A DNA stretch of 64,000 nt from Nepenthes gracilis (Eukaryota; Streptophyta; Magnoliopsida; Caryophyllales; Nepenthaceae): contig BSYO01000025.1 of assembly GCA_033239525.1 (NCBI GenBank), positions 13,302,001-13,366,000 on the forward strand. The letters are read 5' to 3'. This document shows, one piece after another, positions 14,601 through 24,700 of the stretch. Both the position numbers and the translations under genes were made by a program. The stretch's first letter is position 1. The number at the start of each line of letters is the position of its first letter. Under the pieces are notes generated by a model. The model ran no database searches, was not told where the DNA came from, and saw nothing but the letters and a program-made list of their open reading frames with translations.

Positions 14601-17600
14601 GAATGCTGCAATAATATCATGGTATAATATCAAATCGACAATATATTATGATATATCTATTACAGCAAGAAGCTGAATAATCTCAGTCGGCCCGAACCAA
14701 CTACGTGAAAAAATTTAAACCATAAATGCTTATCATAGACCCATTATAAATAAAATATTTATCATAAAACAACTCCTCGAATTGAGTGATAACATAAATA
14801 TCTAAATAACAAAATAAAAACATAAGAGAACACATCCCGATAAACTATCCGACATCTCTAAAACAAAAAGGAAATCTCTATCTCTCAGTATATAGCAACT
14901 ACACTCTGGAATTACTTCTACGTGAAATTTTCTCAACAATTGTACAATATATGCTAGTACACTATCAACTTGTTCTACTTTGGAGCCAAAAAAATATAAA
15001 AGTAAGTCAAATGCCCAATAAATGATGTAATCAATAATATCAATAATCAATAAATTTTTCAAGTGGCAATACAAAAATGCAAACGTAATAACATGTAATC
15101 AGCCATCAACTATACGAAACTCAACGCCACGTCAAAAGCACAATTCAAGAGTTACAAGAACCACCGTTAATGGTGTCCGCTGAAACTGAACATCGGGAGC
15201 ACAGTCGCGGTTTTACTAAATCTGAATATTAATAAGGATATGTATTTTATTGAACCTATTTCAATAAAGGCCTTAATTATATGAGATAATACAACAATCT
15301 TCTTAAATTTTATTTTGTTACTATAAACCAATAACTACACGTCCACCACCTATAGCTAGGTAGCATCCACGAGGTATTGATGCTAACAAGTCCGACAAGA
15401 AACCAATTCTATGGTCTCATAATACTTTGCCACCTGTGATGTCTAAGTATCGAACTCAACTTTACCAAATAATGTCTCTCGATATCATACTGCGCATTGT
15501 TCACAAGACTATAAGTATTCTTCCACAAATATAAACCTCAACCCACCAAGATGTGGAAATCAATATCGAAAAAGTTATAAACCATATTAAGTTTTTGCAA
15601 GTTTCATATTCATTGAGATTAATATTTTCATATAATCTCATTTTATCTTAACTATAGATAACCAAAAAATATTCTCACATCTAAAGGTCATGTAAAGAAA
15701 GTTAACTAATGATCAAGGATGAGAGAACAGACTTTAAAATAAACATCTTAAGCCTCACACCTAAGATTTGGACCGAAACAGCATATAGGTCCTCTGTTAG
15801 GCTTACGCTTGCTCATATGTTAGGCTCATGCTGTTGCTATTCACTACCAAATTGTCTCCCAACCGAGCAATACCAATTCTAAGACTTTAGGTGCTCTAGA
15901 CGGGTAAGGGATCGTAACTAATACCAATAAACCCGTAGATTTTCCAAAGCAGTCAAATTTGTCGAAAGTAACCTAGCTTTGAACAATGCCTCAAATGGCA
16001 CTTGAACATCAGCCCAAAACTAACGAATAAACATTCAAATCCCATGGGGTTAAACATACAAGGGTCGCAACCCTCCCATCATACATTAACGAAGATATAT
16101 TTTCAGAATCACATATCCAGATTTGCAGATCAACTAATCTACCTCAAACTAGACTCTGGCTTTCGACTACAGCATCGAATGCCAATCACACGCCGAACAT
16201 ACAAATTATGAATTTATCGATTTATGTCATACAAATTGTATATCATGCATCAAAACAATCTTTTATTCTAAGTGTGGATGTAAACAGATCTACATCATAC
16301 ATTTTAAGGTACAAAGAAATATATTTATATTATAGAAGTATAAAATATACATAATCAGCCATGCACATGTTGGTGTTCAAACTTCATTCAAACGCTAACT
16401 ACATTATAGTGTGAAGTTCGAATGTTGACTTGAATGCCAATCAAATGCCGCATAGAAAACAATGAAGACCGAATCATACTAAAATGAAGTTAAGCATATA
16501 TCTCTTATACGTGTTACATTATTTCAAATCTAGAACCAATAAAAGATAATGAGAATGTCATGATTCGGATAAACAAATATAGGGATTAGGGTATCCAATA
16601 ACGGTAGAGATTTCACTAGCCTCGAGACGCGTGAACATAGTGGATCAGCAAACACAAACGGCCAAATGATCGGGTCCAAGGAAAAAGAAAGCTAGGACGG
16701 TTGCTCCTCCTTTTTTTCTCTCTCTAGCATATGGTACTCTCTCTCTCAAACACTTACAGAATAATGAGGTAGCAACCGTAAATCAAGGGAACCATCACTT
16801 AAATAGAAGAGTAAGTGATTGTATGAAAGCAACCAAAGAAAGGTGGCTAAGGGATGAATCAAGTCTTTTCTAATTGATTTTATTTAATTTTTAATTAACT
16901 AATCTAGTTAATATCCCCTAAGTGTGCAGCCAATATAAGGGAGACGAGGAGAGTATTCACACTGGATAGTGTGAAGGCAATTAGGGTGGTGGCTTGGTGG
17001 GTTTGAACCAAGACTCCTATTTGATTCTATTTCCTCACTTAATATTGTTAGCTTAATGGCGATATTACATTTTAAATTTCATAGGTTTGCCGAATATGAT
17101 AAGAAAAGAAGAATATGAATTCTAGAATTTCTAGTTGTATTTAATACATTTCACAATTTAAATTATAGTTAAGGTTAAATTTAATACTATAATTAATTAA
17201 CTACCACTTTTAGTTGCACACATAACTACATATTGAAGTCATAGTAAGTCCTAATTTATATTCTAAAACACATAAATAAATTACTAGTTATTGATAGAAA
17301 AATTACAAAAATATTCTTATGATGTTCTTAAGAATTTGACTCGACCAATCTCTTCATGAAATAAATTTAAGCTCATTTATAATTAGTGACTCATTAAATA
17401 CTTTTACTAGTGACCCTATTGGGTTGAAAGTCCAATAAATCCAAATAGAAATATTAAGGTATTATAATATTGGTTGATTTTTTTATGCCAGCTTTTAAAA
17501 TTTTTTTTTTCCAATATATCAAATATCAATACAATGTGTTTGATATCAATATAAGTATGATCAATATTGATATCGATATTTTCATTTATGGTTGCTAGTA

Positions 17601-18716
17601 GTAAGAACTACACTTTCTACACGGATGTTTGTGTTAATTAGTTCCTTTCCTATTTAGATATGTCTTGTCAATATTTTTCCATACTAGTCGATTTGTCAAC
17701 CGTATTCTATAAATTGACTGATACAATATCTTGTCAATATTTTTCTTTTCTACATGGACGTTTGTGTTAATTAGTTCCTTTCCTGTTTAGATATGTCTTG
17801 TCAATATTTTTCCAAACCAATCGATTTGTCAAACCGTATTCAATAAATTGGCTGATATAATATTTTTTGTTATATCAGTCAATATTTATCCCTTGGGTTT
17901 TGATTTGTAGAGAAAATTTTGCATTTGAAATGACCAATAATGATGGATTGTGACTAATAACAACATCGATATTTTCGTCCATGGGCTAAATGAGAGGAGT
18001 TGAGCAAGGCAATGCATTTCCTGACAAACTATATGAACAAGATTGAATCAAGTTTATACTTGATCTATATAAGTCAAGCTCGGGCTGCTCTGTTGTCATC
18101 ATAATAGAACTAATCAAGTAAAATCCCTTGCTAACTATATCCTAGTTTGTTTACAAAATGACCCTAAAAGTAAGCTCGGTTGTGTCCCGTTTTTCTTATA
18201 TATCATCCTGTAATGTTCTTAGCCCCCACAAGCTAAAAAAAGTCCCACTATGCGTGAGGTTCAAAAGGGCTTGGATAATTTGTATCTATTATATACAGTA
18301 TTACCTTGTGTTTTATGTAAAGGGTCATTTCTACAATTTAAACCCGTAACCATCAAGTCATATATGGATAACGCTAACATTAAACCCCAACAAGCTGATA
18401 GAATCGCATAATAATTTTTCACCTTGTACACCAAATATCAATGTTTATGACCAATATGGCCAATTTTGATGCGGCTGTGATTAATACTAATACTTTTTTA
18501 TCTATGGTTGAACCCAACAAAACAATAGAATGTATTGTATGCTATTCTTTCCTCAAATAGTGGTGTTTGTTGCATCATGAGCTGTGGCAGCTTGACGGTT
18601 CTCATGGACAACTTTGATGTTTTAATTTGCAGCCAAACACCATCAAGATTAGCTCCACGGACGCTGCTCCCGGAGCAACCCAAGTTGCACAGAGGTCCGC
18701 ATGCTGTGGTTCTTAA
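5622..18716 (+). CDS. RABE1: Rab GTPase of the RabE1/Rab8 subfamily, eight exons
   Basis: The gene encodes a small GTPase that, by family knowledge, directs post-Golgi vesicle traffic to the plasma membrane. Coding exons: 5622-5694, 9518-9590, 9688-9788, 12898-12963, 13884-13981, 14079-14141, 14431-14523, 18633-18716. All introns are GT-AG and the frame is continuous, giving about 216 residues, the normal RabE1 length. Visible motifs are the P-loop GDSGVGKS (exons 1-2), switch I TTIGIDFK (exons 2-3), WDTAGQERF (exon 3), NKAD (exon 5), ETSAK (exons 6-7), and the prenylation end CCGS. Two ATGs stand in tandem at 5619 and 5622. I chose the second because the family begins [13 protein letters not shown] and it has A at -3 and G at +4. 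Introns 1, 3 and 7 are 3.8, 3.1 and 4.1 kb and carry repeats. No damage is seen in the coding exons. Confidence 0.97.
6413..7323 (+). mobile_element. Solo LTR of a Tat-type Ty3/gypsy element in Rab intron 1
   Basis: The block starts TGTTGGGTCC and ends GCATCA, and is flanked on both sides by the same five bases CATTG (6408-6412 and 7324-7328), a perfect target-site duplication. Inside, a TATA box (CCTTTATAAATGCC, about 6912) is followed at about 7189 by TTGAGTCGAACGTCAAAGGG, which resembles the TTGAGCGTCGGAGGG motif common in plant Tat LTRs. It is more GC-rich than the intron around it. No PBS or coding region lies next to it, so it is a solo LTR of 911 bp left by LTR-LTR recombination. It reads in the same direction as the host gene. 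Confidence 0.8.
10998..11220 (+). repeat. AT-rich 'ATATCG' dispersed repeat, copy A (Rab intron 3)
   Basis: The block is dense in ATATCG/CGATAT words. It contains the run 'TTAGCTTACGATTTTCAAAA', then CAATATATACAATACTAATATG, and ends near ATTTCATCCATGG. The same order of words recurs in the other copies listed here. The mechanism of spread is unknown. It has no open frame and may be a short non-autonomous element. Confidence 0.6.
12288..12480 (-). repeat. AT-rich 'ATATCG' dispersed repeat, copy B, inverted (Rab intron 3)
   Basis: Read on the - strand this block follows the same word order as copy A: CAATATGGCC, TTAGCTTATTATTCTCAG, a T-rich run, GATATCAATATGG, and an end at ATTTTCATTGATGG. It is thus a copy in opposite orientation, which argues for mobile insertion, not local duplication. 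Confidence 0.55.
13395..13645 (+). repeat. AT-rich 'ATATCG' dispersed repeat, copy C (Rab intron 4)
   Basis: Same word order as copy A: CAATATTGCGATAATATTAC, TAATATGGCCCTATTACC, TTACAATTTGAAATG, CAATATATCAAATACCG, GATATCGATATAATCG, ending ATTTTCATTTATG. It is the most complete copy seen. Confidence 0.6.
13650..13810 (+). repeat. AT-rich 'ATATCG' dispersed repeat, partial copy D (Rab intron 4)
   Basis: Directly after copy C, the middle of the repeat occurs again (TTATTATCTTACGATTCTAG, then TTTGATATATTTGATACTAA, then CCGATATGTTCAATACAGAT). Its end is missing. It may be part of a tandem pair with copy C. Confidence 0.5.
14660..17455 (-). repeat. Old LTR-like insertion in Rab intron 7
   Basis: This 2.8-kb block differs in composition from the AT-rich intron sequence on both sides. 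Halves of the 'ATATCG' repeat lie at its left (about 14590-14655) and right (about 17455-17600), as expected if it was inserted into that repeat. Read on the - strand it has a promoter-like CT-rich stretch (16690-16750) and long non-coding sequence in the style of chromovirus LTRs. No gag, pol, PBS or clean target duplication was found, so solo LTR is inference. Confidence 0.35.
17455..17600 (+). repeat. AT-rich 'ATATCG' dispersed repeat, copy E (right part, Rab intron 7)
   Basis: Contains CCAATATATCAAATATCAAT, GTGTTTGATATCAATATAAG, GATATCGATATTTTCATTTATGG in the family order. The expected left part is found some 2.8 kb upstream at about 14590-14655, so the copy looks split by the insertion between them. 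Confidence 0.5.
17618..17865 (+). repeat. Tandem duplication of ~130 bp in Rab intron 7
   Basis: Two consecutive copies, about 17618-17730 and 17747-17862, share TTTGTGTTAATTAGTTCC, TTTAGATATGTCTTGTCAA and CGATTTGTCAA in the same order with few differences. Unit spacing is about 130 bp. It has no coding potential. Confidence 0.75.
18418..18510 (+). repeat. AT-rich dispersed repeat, terminal fragment F (Rab intron 7)
   Basis: Short fragment with ACCAAATATCAATG, GACCAATATGGCCAA, TTAATACTAATAC and the end word TTTTTATCTATGG, matching the 3' part of the other copies. It lies only about 120 bp before the last Rab exon. Confidence 0.4.
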
Positions 18717-18937
18717 GCCAATCCAAACCCTTCAGTGATGGGATTTTCACGGATACACTCCTCGGAGTTGGCGGTAGGTAGCCATTTCGGTTGACAAAAC
18801 GGTCCAATAAGGATCAACAATGTTTGCATTTGCTCATTCATCAATTTATATCCTCTCTAGCTACGATTGTTATCTTCTTAATCTTCTGTATCTTTTTAGA
18901 CATGGAAAATCCTTTGCCTTTTGATGTAGAAAGTGAC

Positions 18938-19070
18938 AAAAAAAAAAAAAAAAAAAGAAAAAAAATATTTGGCAGGTTTGTATCTGAATTGTGGTGAGCT
19001 GTCAGCTTCTTTAAACACATGTTTCACAGGGAGGGTTTATTATTATTATTATTATTGTTATTATTATTTG
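18938..19070. repeat. Simple repeats in the Rab 3' flank: A-run and (TTA)n
   Basis: An uninterrupted run of about 18 A lies near 18938-18955, and a (TTA)n tract with one TTG interruption runs from about 19037 to 19068. Both fall in the probable 3' untranslated region or just behind it. Confidence 0.8.
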
Positions 19071-19102
19071 GATTTGATCAATTGCTTGTGTAAATCATTG
19101 CC

Positions 19103-19352
19103 CAATGTGATGTTATGTAATCTAAGAGATTTTGTTCCTTTCCTGTTCCTTTAGATTTTAGGGGTGTGTTTGAGGATATCTTTTGAGTGATGTGGTGATT
19201 TAATCATCAGCACTGTGTGACTGACACAAGTACAATGTGATGTTATGCAACTTAAGAAAATTTTCCTTCCCTGTTCTTTTAGATTTTAGGGGCTTGTTTG
19301 AAGACACCCTTAATTGACAAGGTATTTTAATCATTAACACTGACTGATATAA
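19103..19352 (+). repeat. Tandem duplication, period 130 bp, behind the Rab gene
   Basis: The word CAATGTGATGTTATG occurs at 19103 and 19233. The two copies share CCTTTAGATTTTAGGGG / CTTTTAGATTTTAGGGG and TTTAATCAT(C/T)A in the same order. The unit is about 120-130 bp with moderate divergence. If the transcript runs this far, the 3' UTR would hold both copies. Confidence 0.7.
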
Positions 19353-20159
19353 AAATAGATAAATAAATAAACTTAATCTCTTAAACATTTCCCTTTTGAT
19401 AAGAGAAAACTACAGCCATGTTTGTGATGTGGTTTTCGACTTTCCATCTATTCTTGTGTAAATCTATTAGTATACATATGAATTGATAAGACACCACCTT
19501 ATTTGGGAAACACTTCTCTTTTGACAATGGTCGGTTACCTTGGGTGTAGCGTTTCATCCATTCCTTCCTTAACCAACATAAGAATCAATGGATCAGTGTA
19601 TACCATATTACTCGAGAATATTCGAATGATGTTTATTGGGTATCTATAAAACATGTCCATTTTTCATAACGATTGTTGCTTTTGGTGTGGCATTTCTCCA
19701 TGTTTTTAACCATAATCGTGTCAGAATACGGGCTACCTACCATGACATGCAAGCTTATGTATCGACAGGAGTAAAGAGATGACCCGTAACTTATCAATAT
19801 GGACCTTGAACTATTATTAATCAATGGGTTTAGGGTGCTTGCATGCTTCGAATCACGGACGCCACCACAGTCTAGTGTCGCGGGGAAGTTACAAAAGTTG
19901 TTGGTCTTAGCTTTTGGTGTGTATATGTATTTTGTATATATATATATAGTCACCAGATAAGTAGCTGCTATGGAAAAGCTAATAGGGATTACAGACAACA
20001 TACTGGAATTTAGAGCTTTTTAGGAAATATTATTGTTTTTAAAATAAATATTTTTTAAACATACAAATTTTCTATAATATCTGAATAAATATTGCATATA
20101 GCTGATCATTTTCATACTCCATGTTATAGAACTCACATTATTGGCCGTATAGAAAGGCC

Positions 20160-20182
20160 ATATATATATATATATATATATA
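20160..20182. repeat. (TA)n microsatellite
   Basis: An uninterrupted run of alternating A and T of about 23 bases. Confidence 0.9.
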
Positions 20183-21154
20183 GTTGAGTTATAAGTAAAT
20201 TTTTGATTGTATTCAATCATACTTTATAAATTTAAAAAGTTTTATTTAATTTTATTCAATAGAATCAACATCTTTATAATAAATAATCACTGGCATATAA
20301 TAAATTAATAAAAACAATATGATACAAGGTTAGCTCTAATAATAACTACGTATAATAACAAATTAGAATCAATAATATTCAACTTTGCACTACAACTTAA
20401 AGCTCTATTGCTTTAGAAATGCCTAAGAAATAAAATAAATTAAGCCCAATCAAGGGGAAAAAAAAATAAAAATTAAAAATTAAAATTAAAATGAGGCTCA
20501 ATTCGGAAATCGACAACAAAATTTAACTTTAGAACACGAAATTTGATTGGGGATCTGAGATTTGGTGCTGATTTAATTATGTTAAATTTAAATAAACGAT
20601 TGAAATTAAACACCGCCCAAAATATAGGTCAATATACCTGCTACACCAGCTTATTTACAAGCTGATGTTTATAATATACTCTTGATATAAAAATATATTG
20701 CAATATTTTTTATATTATTAGGAAAGATCAATACAAATATATATTGATTAATATTTTATTCCTTAAAAATCACCCTATCAAAATGGTATTCTATAGATGA
20801 ATCAGAAATTAGCAATTTAAAAAAAAAAAAAATTGAACTATTTTTCCAAATTATTTTTACTAACTTCTAATTTTAAAATGTGTTAAAATTTTATTGATTA
20901 TGGAGACATGCAAGTGACATATCATTAAATAATTAATCGATATTATAAAATAGCGCACCATAATGGGCCCATATGACCATCACTATGTGCTCCATCAAGG
21001 AGTAATGCATCAAATGCAGTGCACATCGTCTATATGCTGAAAACCATTCCAAAGTATCGAAAACGAGCTAGTTTGGTTTGATCTGCTTACGCATAAAGAA
21101 ACTAAGCTTGATCCGGAGTCCTAATGTTTAAAAAATAAGGCGGGATGCAAGGTC

Positions 21155-21190
<36 letters not shown>
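21155..21190. repeat. (GGCTCA)6 hexanucleotide microsatellite
   Basis: Six perfect consecutive GGCTCA units. A related, diverged stretch with GGCTCGAGCTCAAGCTCA lies about 135 bp downstream (21296-21313). Both are followed by a conserved phrase (AAAGAACCA then GGTC(A/T)...TCTGAAC), so the surroundings are themselves duplicated and the hexamer expanded in only one copy. Confidence 0.9.
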
Positions 21191-21715
21191 TTTATAATGT
21201 ACAAAGAACCAGGTCAAATCTGAACATGTACATGCCCACGAGTTTTTTTTACCAAGATGAGTTCTAAGCTAAGAAAGTAAGGCTGGACGTCAGCTCGGCT
21301 CGAGCTCAAGCTCACTTACAAAGAAAAAGAACCATGTCAGGTCTGAACTTGTGCGAGCTCAGCTCAGCTCGACTTGACTCATTTATATAGATAAAGTAAC
21401 CTGCTGCGCTTATACCATAAATCAGAAGGATTTGCAATAAAGATAAGAATCAGAAGATGGAAATTCATTACTCCAAAACACATCAAACAGCATTTTTCTT
21501 CACTTCACCTTAATCAAAAAGCTCATGCCACCAACTAGAATGAGCTACTTCTCTACAAAAAGACCCCAAAAAGGCCTTTTTTTCAGATCTAAAAGAAAGG
21601 CATGATGATTGCTGCAGAGGACTTTGTACAGGAGGGTGGATGTGTATACACATGGTAATGATAGAGAGTTTTTAACCAACCTGTTTGTTTCACAGTAAGA
21701 TTGAAGCTGTTTGTT

Positions 21716-24700
21716 TCATGAAGAAGATGATGATGACAGTTTCCCCTCATCCTTTCCATAAATTCGCTGGAGTTCCCGAGTCGCAGCCATGAAGGATTCT
21801 GAAAATGGAAAGGGCAACGGCAGAGAATATTACAAGCAAATGGCATTATTACAGTAAGGGTCCATTGAGTTTCCAAAAAATTAATTACTCCAAAATATTT
21901 TTCATATTTTCCGGGTATGCAGCATGGGTGGGAAGATATTTTCCACATTTTTTAATGTTTAGTAATTATGTGAAAGTATATTAACAGAAAACTTATGCTT
22001 AAACTCTGGAAAATGAATTTATGTTTTCGAAAGCAAGAAGTCAATTTTGTGGAACTCATATTCTGCTCATCATTGACCACTAGGGATCATTAATGGAAGT
22101 TTTTCCCAAAAGGTGATACCATCATTGGCTCATGATGCCTGGCACGTCGTCGTTCACCGGCCGATGATACCTCGAGCCACAATTGCTGGTCACACAGGCC
22201 ATCATGCCCAAGCCCCCAACCCTCACAGCTATTCACAGGCTGCCATTCACCAATTGATGTGATCGAAAATATTTCATTGACTATAAAATATCACCACTAT
22301 CCATAAATATTACTTCCAGAAATATTACCAACATCAATAACCACAAATTTCCTCTATTTGTTGTAGAAAATAACTCAATATTTCTAACATCATTTGGTAA
22401 AAAAATTTCCATAAACAAGCCTAAATTATTTGTGGTGTTAGGGAGACACCCTTGGATAACATTACGTCCTATCCATCAATCCACACTAACTGCACACACA
22501 GAAATAGATGGACATCAAGTTACCCGAGGGGCTCTCAAAGATATCCATCGAATCAGGTTAGTTATACACATCATCATAAGACCAAGCTTAGGAAACAAGC
22601 AACCTTCCAATGTTTGGATCCAGACATCTAAAACTCAAACCCTTGAACAAGACAGAGTTAGTTTCTCACCTTTCCAAAGTCGGAAGGACTTTTGATTAAT
22701 GGGCGAGCCAGTGATAGTCTGAATGATGTCGAATAACATATTCTGTGGCGTGCTCCTCAGCTCCTGAACAATTCCGTAGATAGTTTTCCCATTCTCAAAG
22801 TAAATATGATTGTTCGGATGCTTGGTTTTGCAGCCAGCATGCCGTTCAAACTCATATGCATTGATGACCTAAATAAACCAGGAAAGCAGTTGATTAGGCC
22901 AAAAGACTGCTTAAAGATCATCTTTGAAAGAGGAAACCAAATTGACTAACCTTAGAGAAATTACACAGCTGACATCCACACAGATATCCAGATCCTTTTA
23001 TCACCCCGCGGAGTTCCTTCTAAGATGAATATGAAGAATGGCAAGCATCGCAGAAATATAAATCAACCCATTGGATTAAAACACAAAAACTATCAATGAC
23101 ATATATATTTCTTGTTTCATCATCAAAATTACAAGAACTAGTATACAATGCTTTAACATAAAAAGACGAGATTTAGGTTATTAATCATTTCTAATTATTG
23201 AATGACTCCAAATTTCTTTAGATTATATTAAGAACTCCCTTTTCTAAAAATAATAAAATAACCCAACATGTCTAAATTGTTTCGGTGCTAAAAAGAAAAT
23301 TAATAAAATATTCCAACACGCTAGCCTAGAAAAAGTGTCGGTGCTTCTCAGATTGTGACAACATATTAAAATGTATTAGACCATTCTTATAATACTGGCC
23401 ATTTCAAGTTGCCAAAATAAATCCTCATTGTTGGGAGTATGGGAGGAATCTAACAACTCAATTTACCTCGCGTGACCAAGCAATATACTTTACTGGAACA
23501 CCATCCAGTATACCAGTCGACAGCAAACTTCTGACATTTGAAGGAAAATTGTTTGTAGGCATCTTCTTCGATGATTTTTGATCTTCTTTCTTCTTGGAGA
23601 CACTCTCAGCTCCAGAGGCAATAACCTGAGCAGCATTTGCAAGTACATTAGCATCTGATACAACCAAATCTTTCCGGTTTAATGCATTCGATCTTTGAAC
23701 CGAAGGCTGACCCATCAGCAATTCATAACTGCACACGAGTCTCCCCGAGCCATTTGCATCATCGTCTTCATTAAAGCTACCAAAAGAAATAATGTTACTC
23801 TCTCCCTTGTCAAAAGAATGACCCATGGATAAACCACTGCAATCTTTATTGTTTGACTGCCCCACAAAAATTGTACTGTCATTTCCCTTGTTGCATATGT
23901 TACCCGTGGAAATGCCACTACAATCTGCCTTGTTGAAGGACTGCCCCATGGAAATGTTATTGTCATCCTCCTTACTCAAGGTCTGACCAACCGACATGAC
24001 ATTAGCTATCGACATTGTATTACTATTGCCCTTGAAAATATGACCCATTGATATATAGTTGTCAGCATCCCCCATTGTTATCACATTGTCGACACCTCTG
24101 CTATAAGCAAGACCCATTGATATGACACTATCGTCGATTTTGTTGTAGCCATGAGCAGTTGAGATGGTATGATCATCTCCTCTAGCACAGGCAGGCCCCA
24201 TAGATACAGAAATGGCATTCTCAGAATCTCTCACCTGGCTGACTTTAACTTTCCTTATACCGCCATAGTTAAGGCTTGATCTCGGATCTTCAAGGGTATG
24301 AGATATAGAAAGGCCGAAAGAAGAATCATTCCCAAAAGGGTCATCAAAAGCCTTACTTCCCATATTCAAATTCCCGTCAGCAAATGATGTAATGTTTCGG
24401 TCATCAAGGTTGATAGTCCTCACAGTTTCAGTGTCGAACAATCGTTCGGTAAATTGACCAGTGACAGACTGAAAACTGGATACATTTCCCCAAGGGAACA
24501 GATTCGCATTTGGGACTCCAGAAAAAGAGCTGTTGCTGGGAACTTCAACAGCTTGCTTCTTATTTGGGAGTAATTCTGCTTCAGCGCAGTCCAAGAACCA
24601 CTGATGTGGGCGCTTCGGTTCGATTCTTGCAGAATTATCATAAGCTATCTCTCCATTGGTTAGACATCCAGCATCCTTCGACATCCAAAACCCCTTCCCC

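Larger units (their letters stand above)
19360..21500. other. AT-rich spacer between Rab and TDBD genes
   Basis: No gene is seen. The two convergent genes (Rab +, TDBD -) both point into this spacer. It contains the simple repeats listed separately and otherwise AT-rich sequence. Confidence 0.55.
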
